DNA of 22,190 nucleotides from an uncultured Collinsella sp. (GCA_900754075.1 CAAEBN010000007.1:1-22190), one strand, 5' to 3'; positions 8,206 through 13,746 are shown, counted from the stretch's first letter. Translations and numbers: made by a program. Notes: generated by a model from the letters alone, not told the origin.

Positions 8206-8250
8206 CTGTGCGCTATTGCACAGTGCGAGTATTATTGCACACCGTGTGCA
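8206..8250 (-). promoter_or_regulatory. Twin-palindrome operator candidate for the TetR/activase operon
   Basis: CTGTGC (8206-8211) and GCACAG (8218-8223) form one dyad. TGCACACCGTGTGCA (8236-8250) is a perfect 15-bp odd palindrome built from the same half-sites. TTGCACA recurs directly at 8217 and 8236. They lie 22-66 bp upstream of the TTG start, and a TAATAC-like -10 on the minus strand sits between them. The position and symmetry suit a TetR dimer. Confidence 0.55.
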
Positions 8251-8273
8251 TCAACACGTAAAGGCAATATTTT

Positions 8274-8308
8274 GAATGCGACAAAAGGACAGTCCCTTTG
8301 TCGCATTC
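8274..8308. repeat. Palindromic repeat with AGGACAGTCCC core (left bracket of the small-peptide module)
   Basis: GAATGCGACAAA (8274-8285) pairs with TTTGTCGCATTC (8297-8308) around a core AAGGACAGTCCCTT, giving a near-perfect hairpin with a single mismatch. The inner part is closely similar to the palindrome at 8712-8738. No T-tract follows on either strand. Confidence 0.65.
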
Positions 8309-8362
8309 AGCGACCGCCTAGGTTGTGCCAGTTGTGCCTGGCTTTTGAAGCGGCGTTACCAA

Positions 8363-8391
8363 TTGTCCAAAAAGTCATTCGTGGGTAGAAT
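8363..8391 (+). promoter_or_regulatory. Promoter for a putative antisense RNA
   Basis: TTGTCC at 8363-8368 and TAGAAT at 8386-8391 are separated by exactly 17 bases. This gives a good sigma-70-type promoter pointing toward the 3' end of the oppositely oriented 41-residue peptide gene. The predicted start is near 8398. No open reading frame with a ribosome-binding site follows. Confidence 0.5.
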
Positions 8392-8397
8392 AGTGTC

Positions 8398-8483
8398 GAC
8401 GGCAGCCCAAGTTGTAGCTAGCTGGGCAGCGCCGTTGTTTGCATTAGGGGGTCAACGCCTTAGCGGCGGCGACCCCTTCTGTT
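8398..8483 (+). ncRNA. Putative antisense (antitoxin-type) RNA, about 85 nt
   Basis: The predicted transcript has two hairpins. The first pairs ACGGC (8399-8403) with GCCGT (8432-8436) and, inside, GCCCA with TGGGC. The second pairs GGGGTC (8448-8453) with GACCCC (8471-8476) and CGCC (8456-8459) with GGCG (8465-8468), then runs into TTCTGTT, a weak terminator tail. A single-stranded stretch, TGTTTGCATTA, lies between them. The 3' part is complementary to the last codons, stop and 3' end of the peptide mRNA. This is the 3'-overlap arrangement known from Gram-positive type I systems such as TxpA/RatA and BsrG/SR4. Ends are estimates from promoter and hairpin positions; expression is not shown. 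Confidence 0.4.
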
Positions 8484-8585
8484 ACGCTTCGAACGCTGCT
8501 TGAGTGCCTCGGAAAGCCCGACGAGCGCCGTGAAGAACGAGACCAAAGCGGTCAGAAGTCTCACGAAATCAATCAAATCGGTCAT
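8460..8585 (-). CDS. 41-residue toxin-like membrane peptide (holin-like/type I toxin style)
   Basis: A complete small ORF of 41 codons plus TAA. It begins MTDLIDFVRLLTALVSFF, continues with a hydrophobic or amphipathic helix to about residue 28, and ends in a strongly basic tail (KQRSKRNRRGRRR). This plan, one short membrane helix with a charged C-terminus, is that of Gram-positive type I toxins and holin-like toxin peptides; I see resemblance of architecture, not a proven family match. GGAGGTGAT, a perfect anti-16S match, lies 8 bases before the ATG at 8585, far stronger than most genes here. CCTCC directly upstream can pair with it. An SOS-like operator sits in the promoter, and a convergent RNA overlaps the 3' end. 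The stop codon lies inside the GGGGTC/GACCCC hairpin at 8448-8476. If it is a toxin, it would act in the cytoplasmic membrane. Confidence 0.65.
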   Translation of the reverse strand: MTDLIDFVRLLTALVSFFTALVGLSEALKQRSKRNRRGRRR

Positions 8586-8593
8586 GGGCATCA

Positions 8594-8611
8594 CCTCCCA
8601 TCAGATGGAGG
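8594..8611 (-). promoter_or_regulatory. Shine-Dalgarno-masking hairpin of the 41-residue peptide mRNA
   Basis: On the minus strand, CCTCC (8611-8607) pairs with the GGAGG of the ribosome-binding site (8598-8594) across an 8-nt loop, with three further A-T/G-C pairs possible if one G bulges. Covering an otherwise perfect ribosome-binding site is typical of tightly controlled small toxins. Confidence 0.45.
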
Positions 8612-8667
8612 GCGCTGCCCGGCACATGGAACTGCCGTCAACAATACCGATTCTACCAGAGCCTAGT

Positions 8668-8697
8668 TATATATACGAATATATGTTCGTATTCCAA
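8668..8697 (-). promoter_or_regulatory. Promoter of the 41-residue peptide with an embedded SOS-box-like palindrome
   Basis: On the minus strand, TTGGAA (8697-8692) serves as -35 and TATATA (at 8675-8670 or 8673-8668, spacing 16 or 18) as -10. Between them lies the palindrome ATACGAA-N6-TTCGTAT (8673-8692). Its core, CGAATATATGTTCG (8676-8689 on plus), differs from the Bacillus/actinobacterial LexA consensus CGAAC-N4-GTTCG at one base. The predicted 5' leader is about 75 nt. Confidence 0.5.
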
Positions 8698-8711
8698 GAA
8701 CACAGGCCCCC

Positions 8712-8738
8712 GTGACAAAGGGACTGTCCCTTTGTCAC
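8712..8738. repeat. Perfect palindrome with GGGAC-N-GTCCC core (right bracket of the small-peptide module)
   Basis: GTGACAAAGGGAC (8712-8724) and GTCCCTTTGTCAC (8726-8738) are perfect inverted copies around one base. It starts two bases beyond the HAD stop codon and could serve that gene as a 3' hairpin, although GGGGG rather than T follows on the minus strand. It shares GACAAA-GGAC/GTCC-TTTGTC with 8274-8308. Confidence 0.7.
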
Positions 8739-8739
8739 A

Positions 8740-9603
8740 TTATTCGATAACGGTGCGGGAATTCTGCTTATGCATGGTAGCGAGCATGTGTTTGGGGACG
8801 GCGTGGACCATGCAGCTGCCGATAGTCGCGCTCGCGGCGGCCTTGGCTGCATCGCTTGCGTTTTTGGTCGCGTAGCTGTGGCGGAAGCGTTTGAGCATGG
8901 CGATATCGTTGCCGCCGTCGCCGTAGACCGCGGCCTCATCCTCGGCAATACCGTAGTAGCCCGCCAACCAGGCCACGCTCTCGCCCTTGTTGCACGCCAC
9001 GTCCGTGATCTCGAACATCACCGGATCAAACGGCGCGTTGACCACGCGGTCCGAGCGCTCGGCAAGATACGCCTTAAGGTCGCGCTCCAGCTCGGGCGAG
9101 GTCACGCGGCAGTTGATCTTGCACACATCGTGGCGCAGGATGTCACCAATCGACTGGTCGAAATACTGCTCCTCGTGATACCCGCCACGCGCACGCATGC
9201 CGCGCATCACAATACGCTTGATGGGGCTGTCCTTTTTAAAGCCCGCCTGGTGCATCTCGAACGACCCACTCGAGAACATGCCATCGGGCGTGGAGCAATC
9301 AAAGCAAATGTCCGGGAACGCCTTGAGCAGCTCCTCGGTAACCTGCGGGTCGATGGTCCAGGTTTTGAGCACCTCGCCATGACTGTCGCGCACGATGGAG
9401 CCGTTAGAGCAGCAGGCATCGAGCGCCAGCCCCGTAAAGCCATGCTCGCCGATCGGCAGTGTCGAGCGTCCGGTCGCGGGAACCACATGCAGGCCAGCCT
9501 CGGTCAGCTCGCGAATGGCACGGCGGATGGTCCCATCTGCCTCGTGCAGGGCGTTGAGCAGCGTTCCGTCTAAGTCACTCGCAAACATCTTGATCATGGG
9601 CAT
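8740..9603 (-). CDS. Cof-type HAD-superfamily phosphatase
   Basis: A 287-residue soluble haloacid-dehalogenase hydrolase of the Cof/class IIB type, which dephosphorylates sugar phosphates, nucleotides or cofactors. The four HAD motifs are visible: motif I FASDLDGTLLN (nucleophile Asp10, Asp12), motif II at PATGR (Thr44), motif III Lys206 in CNKGES, and motif IV GDGGNDI (Asp229, Asp233). The cap inserted between motifs II and III (about 85-190) is unusually rich in cysteine and may determine specificity, which I cannot name. I chose ATG 9603 because AAGGAG lies just before it; ATG 9597 is possible. The frame extends to 9693 but that part has no HAD similarity and spans a hairpin. The ribosome-binding site lies within the 15-bp stem at 9604-9645. 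The MFS gene upstream is on the same strand, about 115 bp away. Confidence 0.85.
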   Translation of the reverse strand: MPMIKMFASDLDGTLLNALHEADGTIRRAIRELTEAGLHVVPATGRSTLPIGEHGFTGLALDACCSNGSIVRDSHGEVLKTWTIDPQVTEELLKAFPDICFDCSTPDGMFSSGSFEMHQAGFKKDSPIKRIVMRGMRARGGYHEEQYFDQSIGDILRHDVCKINCRVTSPELERDLKAYLAERSDRVVNAPFDPVMFEITDVACNKGESVAWLAGYYGIAEDEAAVYGDGGNDIAMLKRFRHSYATKNASDAAKAAASATIGSCMVHAVPKHMLATMHKQNSRTVIE

Positions 9604-9645
9604 GCCTCTCCTTCGTCTGCACGATATTGTAGACGAAGGAGAGGC
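9604..9645 (-). promoter_or_regulatory. 15-bp hairpin burying the HAD gene ribosome-binding site
   Basis: GCCTCTCCTTCGTCT (9604-9618) and AGACGAAGGAGAGGC (9631-9645) are perfect inverted repeats with a 12-nt loop. In the minus-strand mRNA the 3' arm contains AAGGAG and ends at the base before the ATG at 9603. Either this controls translation or, as DNA, it is a dyad operator. No T-tract follows, so it is not a terminator. Confidence 0.6.
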
Positions 9646-9666
9646 GCGCCCATGCAAGGGTGTTCC

Positions 9667-9715
9667 AACGCGCCGGGACATTCGCTTCCGCAAAGCAACG
9701 GTGCCCCAGCGCGTT
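9667..9715 (-). terminator. Branched hairpin after the MFS transporter gene
   Basis: AACGCGC (9667-9673) pairs with GCGCGTT (9709-9715), extended by a GGG/CCC block and an inner GCTT/AAGC hairpin. It begins three bases after the TGA at 9719-9721 on the minus strand. No T-run follows, so termination is tentative. Confidence 0.4.
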
Positions 9716-9718
9716 AAA

Positions 9719-10975
9719 TCAATCGTTCGAGCGACTTTTCAGTCGATAAAACAGCGCCGTCGTCAACGTCAGCACCGCCAGCATGCCTGCGAATACAATC
9801 GCCGGTGCCCATCGATCATATGCGAGCCCGTAAACCAATTGGCCAATAGGCGTTGCGCAGGAAAGCGCCATGTAAACGAGTGCCAGCACTTTTCCGCAGA
9901 GTTCCTTTGGCGCTGACCGCTGAACGAATGAAACGATTTCAACCGATGTAATGCTTGCCCACGCCATGACCCATGCCGAGACGGCCGCAAACGTGACAAA
10001 CGCAAATTCGTCAGGACTGAACAGTAGCGTGACAATGATCGGTGCAACTCCAAAACAGATCATCGCGACATATCGACATATGCCATTGAAAGAAAACCGA
10101 TGCGGCCAAATGCCGACCAAGCCACTGCCGGCAAGACCGCCCAAGCCCATAGCAACCTCAACTATCCCAACGCAGGACGATTGCATGCCGAGATGCTTTG
10201 TAACAATAATGGGAGCGCCAATCGTTAGCCCAACCAACGCAAGGTTCAAAACTGCCGCAAGCAAAATCACAGCGGTCAATGATGCATTTTGCAACAGATA
10301 CCGAATCGACTCCCGAAAATCGTTTCGGCATGTCGTACGAGTCGCGCTGTCCCCCATCGTTTCAGATGAAGCATTTTGCTTGAGTGTACCTCTAAACAGC
10401 AGAGTTGACATCGCAAACGCCACCGACGCGATCGCGCAAAGGGTGTCGATACCAAAACACCCATAGACTGCCGTCCCGACCACAGGGCCCAAGATATTGC
10501 TCGCCATGGTCATCTGCGAAACCAATGCGGTGGCCCGCTCAACCTTCTCTTCACCCGCCATGCGCACCGTCTCAATTTGGAGCATTGGCTTTATCAGCGA
10601 TTGAACGCCATATTGAACACAAAGTATCGCTACTACGACGACCGCAAGAGGCAATGAACGCTTCATGGGGATAGACAGCAGCGATGCAGTCATCAGAGCA
10701 ATACCGAGGGCCACGAGGACCTCGCGCTGTCTTCCCCGATCCGCTAAGGTCCCGCCAACCGGAGTCGCGAGCACACCTGGTATGAACGCTATCGCCGCGA
10801 CGGCGCCATATAACGTTGACGAGCCACTGCAATCGAACAAGAAAAGCGGATACGCAAAGCACAGCGCCGACAGCATCGAATACGTGCACAGCTGCGCAAC
10901 TAGAAGGCCAAAAAGCCTGATAGAACGCATTGTTTTTTGCGTCAACGAGACGCTACTCCTCCGCATTCCAGCCAT
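9719..10975 (-). CDS. MFS transporter, drug-efflux type
   Basis: A 418-residue integral membrane protein of the major facilitator superfamily with about 12 hydrophobic segments. The motif between helices 2 and 3, GGTLADRGRQREVL, is the classic MFS motif A (G-x3-D-R-x-G-R-R/Q). The general shape resembles proton-driven drug exporters of the MefA/EmrB-like sets; the substrate cannot be told. I chose ATG 10975, preceded by AAGG at 7 bases; a longer frame to 11053 exists but crosses the operator at 10989-11009, so it is unlikely. A TetR regulator gene lies upstream on the same strand, and two copies of one palindrome sit in the gap, so drug- or ligand-inducible expression is likely. Base composition is lower in GC than the flanking genes (many A/T-ending codons), which may point to more recent acquisition. 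Confidence 0.82.
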   Translation of the reverse strand: MAGMRRSSVSLTQKTMRSIRLFGLLVAQLCTYSMLSALCFAYPLFLFDCSGSSTLYGAVAAIAFIPGVLATPVGGTLADRGRQREVLVALGIALMTASLLSIPMKRSLPLAVVVVAILCVQYGVQSLIKPMLQIETVRMAGEEKVERATALVSQMTMASNILGPVVGTAVYGCFGIDTLCAIASVAFAMSTLLFRGTLKQNASSETMGDSATRTTCRNDFRESIRYLLQNASLTAVILLAAVLNLALVGLTIGAPIIVTKHLGMQSSCVGIVEVAMGLGGLAGSGLVGIWPHRFSFNGICRYVAMICFGVAPIIVTLLFSPDEFAFVTFAAVSAWVMAWASITSVEIVSFVQRSAPKELCGKVLALVYMALSCATPIGQLVYGLAYDRWAPAIVFAGMLAVLTLTTALFYRLKSRSND

Positions 10976-10988
10976 AAGCCTACCTTCT

Positions 10989-11009
10989 ATACATACCGCT
11001 GGTATGTAT
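10989..11009 (-). promoter_or_regulatory. TetR-type operator copy 1, upstream of the MFS gene
   Basis: ATACATACC (10989-10997) and GGTATGTAT (11001-11009) are perfect 9-bp inverted repeats around GCT. The site is 14 bp upstream of the MFS start. The ACATACC-N3-GGTATGT form is typical of TetR/AcrR operators. Confidence 0.7.
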
Positions 11010-11055
11010 TTAATGACTTGAAAAGGGCAGCCGTGGCTACCCTCACAAATCAATT

Positions 11056-11072
11056 ACATACCGTTGGTATCT
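11056..11072 (-). promoter_or_regulatory. TetR-type operator copy 2, just after the regulator stop
   Basis: ACATACC (11056-11062) and GGTATCT (11066-11072) around GTT repeat the palindrome at 10989 with one mismatch. The two centres are about 65 bp apart, between the tetR and MFS genes. No copy is visible in front of the regulator itself. Confidence 0.6.
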
Positions 11073-11075
11073 ATA

Positions 11076-11738
11076 TTACCACCCGGCGCGGTCCCATACG
11101 TCCCAAATCTGCGCCGTTGTCTGAAGCACTTCATTACCCAAATCGAGCCCCACCGCGGCCGCCATCTGCGCCAAACATTGTGCGCGAGCGAGCATTCGCT
11201 CCTTGGGCTCGAGCGGACGGAACAATGGCAGCAGCCAAAGATTCGCCAACAACGATACGGCCTCCGCCGCTTCGTGCGGGCATTCGCACGCAATGGAACC
11301 GTCGGCGATGCCCTCCTCGATCACTGGCAAGAGACAGCCATCGGCCGACTCGTCAAACGAGCCCTGGTACTGCATCGCCAATAGACGCGAGCTTTTTACC
11401 GGATCTGCTGCAGGATGCATACGTGCCCATAGCTCAATTTGCGGAACAACGGACTCGGGAGCGTAAAGCCTTTTTAGCTTTTGGGCGCCGGTCATATTAC
11501 CGACGCCAAGCGTCGAGCGACGGTGCTCAACAATCGGAGTCATCGCCCGATCAAACGCGGCGTTGAAAATCTCTTCTTTGCTCTTGAAGTGATGATAGAC
11601 AGCGCCCTTGGTCATGCCGTCGAGACGGTCAACGATATCTTGAATGCTCGTCCCCTCATAACCCTGTGCACAGAATAGCTCCAGTGCCGCGTCGAGAATC
11701 TTCGCGACCGTCTCCTCGGGATATTTATTGCGACCCAT
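11076..11738 (-). CDS. TetR/AcrR-family repressor of the adjacent MFS exporter
   Basis: A 220-residue regulator. The DNA-binding domain occupies about residues 6-55 and is a textbook TetR helix-turn-helix: ILDAALELFCAQGYEGTS, then IVDRLDGMTKGAVYHHFKSKEEIF. The C-terminal ligand domain (about 60-220) is helical and unassigned. I chose ATG 11738, at the family's usual distance before the helix-turn-helix; the frame opens at 11774, but the extra 12 residues are unlike TetR proteins. It precedes the MFS gene on the same strand. The twin ACATACC-N3-GGTATGT sites in between are the natural targets, so the regulator probably represses the exporter rather than itself. The gap to glnK upstream is short (74 bp) and shows no clear terminator, so read-through from glnK is possible. 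Confidence 0.83.
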   Translation of the reverse strand: MGRNKYPEETVAKILDAALELFCAQGYEGTSIQDIVDRLDGMTKGAVYHHFKSKEEIFNAAFDRAMTPIVEHRRSTLGVGNMTGAQKLKRLYAPESVVPQIELWARMHPAADPVKSSRLLAMQYQGSFDESADGCLLPVIEEGIADGSIACECPHEAAEAVSLLANLWLLPLFRPLEPKERMLARAQCLAQMAAAVGLDLGNEVLQTTAQIWDVWDRAGW

Positions 11739-11812
11739 AATCCGTCCATCCGCAACACAAGCCTTATGCCTCACTGCAGTATTTTAACGTTGCAGATGAC
11801 AGTCGGTCGGCC

Positions 11813-12151
11813 CTACACCGCGGCGGGGCCGTGTTCGCCGGTACGGATGCGGATAACTTCCTCGACCGGCTCGACCCAAATCTTGCCGTCTCCAACGGCA
11901 CCGGTGCGAGCGGCGTTGCAGATAATTTCGACAATGTCATCAACATGCTCGTCGGCACAAATGAGCGTGAACTGCACCTTAGGGATCGTGTTGACAAGCA
12001 ACTCGTTGCCGCGCACGTATTCCTTCCAGCCATGCTGTGCGCCGCAACCCTGCACCTGGTTGATAGTCATGCCGCGAACATCAGCAGCAAACAGCGCGTC
12101 TTTAAGAACCTCAAGCTTCTCGGCACGAACGATCGCCGTAATCTTCTTCAT
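11813..12151 (-). CDS. glnK: PII nitrogen-regulatory protein (GlnB/GlnK family)
   Basis: A 112-residue PII signal protein. PII trimers sense 2-oxoglutarate and ATP/ADP and block AmtB with their T-loops. Family features are the N-terminal MKKITAIVR, the T-loop QGCGAQHGWKEYVRGNE (34-50), the B-loop RTGAVGDGKI (80s) and the C-terminal VIRIRTGE. At position 51, where GlnB/GlnK of proteobacteria and actinobacteria have the uridylylated or adenylylated tyrosine, this protein has leucine; Tyr45 is the only T-loop tyrosine. It resembles clostridial PII proteins in GCG-Q and KEY-RG. Control is therefore probably by metabolite binding alone. The start ATG at 12151 has AGAGGA 8 bases before it. The amt gene lies upstream on the same strand, the usual amt-glnK pair in reverse of the E. 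coli order. Confidence 0.92.
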   Translation of the reverse strand: MKKITAIVRAEKLEVLKDALFAADVRGMTINQVQGCGAQHGWKEYVRGNELLVNTIPKVQFTLICADEHVDDIVEIICNAARTGAVGDGKIWVEPVEEVIRIRTGEHGPAAV

Positions 12152-12197
12152 AGTGAATTCCTCTCTTCAAAAAAAGAAATGAATTGTCCCTCACATG

Positions 12198-12362
12198 GCA
12201 CGGGTTTTCCAGGTGCCACAGACCAACCTTGTAGATCAGATAAGTGCAACTAACAGGTCTTAGCAGGTTTCCCAAGTGCCGCAGATCGGCCTGAAAGAGG
12301 AGTGCCGCGTACTTAAGGTACGCAAACGACGATTGAAGGCCGAGGTGCGGTGCTTGGGGAAG
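12198..12362 (-). promoter_or_regulatory. Structured amt-glnK intergenic region: long inverted repeat plus duplicated arm
   Basis: On the plus strand, the segment 12268-12292 (TTTCCCAAGTGCCGCAGATC...) and 12337-12362 (AGGCCGAGGTGCGGTGCTTG...) are imperfect inverted repeats of about 25 bp. The core CCGCA-N2-TCGGCCT matches perfectly apart from the two central bases. GCGTAC/GTACGC (12307-12323) forms a small hairpin in the loop. The 12266-12285 arm is repeated directly at 12203-12222 (17 of 20 bases the same), and that copy can also close on itself through GGCAC (12198) and GTGCC (12214). In the minus-strand RNA the arm next to the amt stop could pair with either copy. No T-run is present. Confidence 0.5.
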
Positions 12363-12365
12363 CTG

Positions 12366-13643
12366 CTAATCGAGTCCGGAGAACGAAGGGTAGGCGCTCT
12401 CGCCGTGCTGACTCGCATCCAGGCCCAGCGCCTCGTCGGCCTCGCCCACACGCAGGCTGCCGTGGAACAGCGCCTTGACCACCGCGGCGATCACCAAATC
12501 GAGCACCAGCACAATAGCGACCGTCACCACAATGCCCAAGATCTGCGAGATGAGCAGCGACACGTCGCCCGTGTAGAACAGGCCGCCCTTGCCGGTCCAC
12601 GAGAGCTCCGGCACGCAGAACAGGCCCGTGAGCACGCCGCCCAAGATGCCGCCGATACCGTGGCAGCCAAACGCATCGAGTGCATCGTCGTAGCCGAACT
12701 TGGTCTTAAGATGGCTGATGGCCAGGTAGCAGACGGGAGAGACGATCAGGCCCATGACCAGCGCTGCCCATGGCTCGACAAAGCCCGCGCCCGGCGTGAC
12801 CACCACGAGGCCCGCGACCAGACCGGTGCTAGCGCCCACCAGCGTGGGGCGACCGGTGTGCACGCGCTCGACGGCAAGCCACGAGACCATACCCGCCGCG
12901 CTGGCCGTCACGGTGTTGAGGATGGCGAGCGCCGCCACGGCGTCGGCCTTAAACTCGCTGCCGCCGTTAAAGCCAAACCAGCCAAACCAAAGCAGGCCGG
13001 CGCCCAGCGCCACAAACGGCACGTTATGCGGGCGATAGCTCACCATGCCAAAACCGCGACGACGGCCGAGCATCAAACAGAGGATCAGGCCCGTCAGACC
13101 GGACGAGATGTGCACCACGTCGCCGCCGGCAAAGTCGAGTGCGCCGATGATGTCGCCGATAAAGGAGCCATCGCCGCCCCAAACCATGTGGGCGAGCGGC
13201 GCATAGACCACGAGCAGCCAAATGCCCAGGAAGGCCGCCATGGCACCAAACTTAACGCGGCCGGCCAGGCTGCCCGTGACGATAGCGGCCGTGATCATGG
13301 CAAATGCCATCTGGAAGGCGATGTTGATGATCTGAGGGTAGACGGCACCGTCCGCAGCATTGCCCTCGGCCGCCTGCAGCACCTGGTTGAGCACCGGCAG
13401 GCACAGCAGCTGGTCAAGGCCTCCAATAAACGGGCTGGAACCGTCGCCGCCGTAGGCCAGCGACCAGCCGGCAACAATCCACAGCACGCCGACCAGGCCA
13501 ATGGCGCCAAAGCACATAAGCATGGTGTTGATAACATTTTTGCGCCTGGACAGGCCACCATAGAAAAACGCCAAACCCGGTGTCATTAAAAACACGAGCA
13601 TGGTGCAGATGAGCATAAACGTTGTCGATCCCGTATCGTACAT
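12366..13643 (-). CDS. amt: Ammonium channel/transporter (Amt/AmtB family)
   Basis: A 425-residue membrane protein of 11 helices that conducts ammonium/ammonia. The pore's twin histidines are conserved: His178 in GGDVVHISSG and His328 in FGCHGIGGI. The amino-terminal TFMLICTMLVFLMTPGLAFFYGG is the family's first helix; there is no cleavable signal peptide as in E. coli AmtB. The cytoplasmic tail ends EALGLDASQHGESAY, the segment that in other Amt proteins contacts PII and couples the subunits. I chose ATG 13643, preceded by AAGGGGGAG and aligned with family N-termini; the frame opens at 13700 but the extra residues are not Amt-like. glnK follows 214 bp downstream on the same strand, after a structured gap. 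Expression is probably nitrogen-controlled, but no regulator gene is in the window. Confidence 0.95.
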   Translation of the reverse strand: MYDTGSTTFMLICTMLVFLMTPGLAFFYGGLSRRKNVINTMLMCFGAIGLVGVLWIVAGWSLAYGGDGSSPFIGGLDQLLCLPVLNQVLQAAEGNAADGAVYPQIINIAFQMAFAMITAAIVTGSLAGRVKFGAMAAFLGIWLLVVYAPLAHMVWGGDGSFIGDIIGALDFAGGDVVHISSGLTGLILCLMLGRRRGFGMVSYRPHNVPFVALGAGLLWFGWFGFNGGSEFKADAVAALAILNTVTASAAGMVSWLAVERVHTGRPTLVGASTGLVAGLVVVTPGAGFVEPWAALVMGLIVSPVCYLAISHLKTKFGYDDALDAFGCHGIGGILGGVLTGLFCVPELSWTGKGGLFYTGDVSLLISQILGIVVTVAIVLVLDLVIAAVVKALFHGSLRVGEADEALGLDASQHGESAYPSFSGLD

Positions 13644-13700
13644 TCGCTCCCCCTTGATCGCATGAACGTTGTCGGCGCCCATAATGCGGCCGAGGGGCAA

Positions 13701-13735
13701 CTGGTGTAGACCAGATACAGCGTTGTTAAACGCTG
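13701..13735 (-). promoter_or_regulatory. Two adjacent short inverted repeats upstream of amt
   Basis: CTGGT-GTAG-ACCAG (13701-13714) is followed directly by CAGCGTT-GTTA-AACGCTG (13718-13735). Both are perfect, with 4-nt loops, and lie 58-92 bp upstream of the chosen amt start. They could be stacked leader hairpins or operator half-sites. The remainder of the 198-bp gap to the next gene holds the GAAAC-containing repeats at 13747-13794. Confidence 0.4.
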
Positions 13736-13746
13736 CGTTGTCGAAT

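Noticed and set aside
8327..8346. GCCAG/CTGGC hairpin followed by TTTT as a terminator
   Set aside because: Only five base pairs and no upstream plus-strand gene; too weak to call.
11774..11795. CTGCA/TGCAG dyad upstream of the MFS-linked TetR as an autoregulatory site
   Set aside because: The half-sites are short, the spacer is 12 bp, and the sequence is unlike the ACATACC operators that match this regulator's neighbour.
12276..13589. 437-residue plus-strand frame
   Set aside because: Antisense shadow of amt; His/Ala/Arg-rich with no domain.
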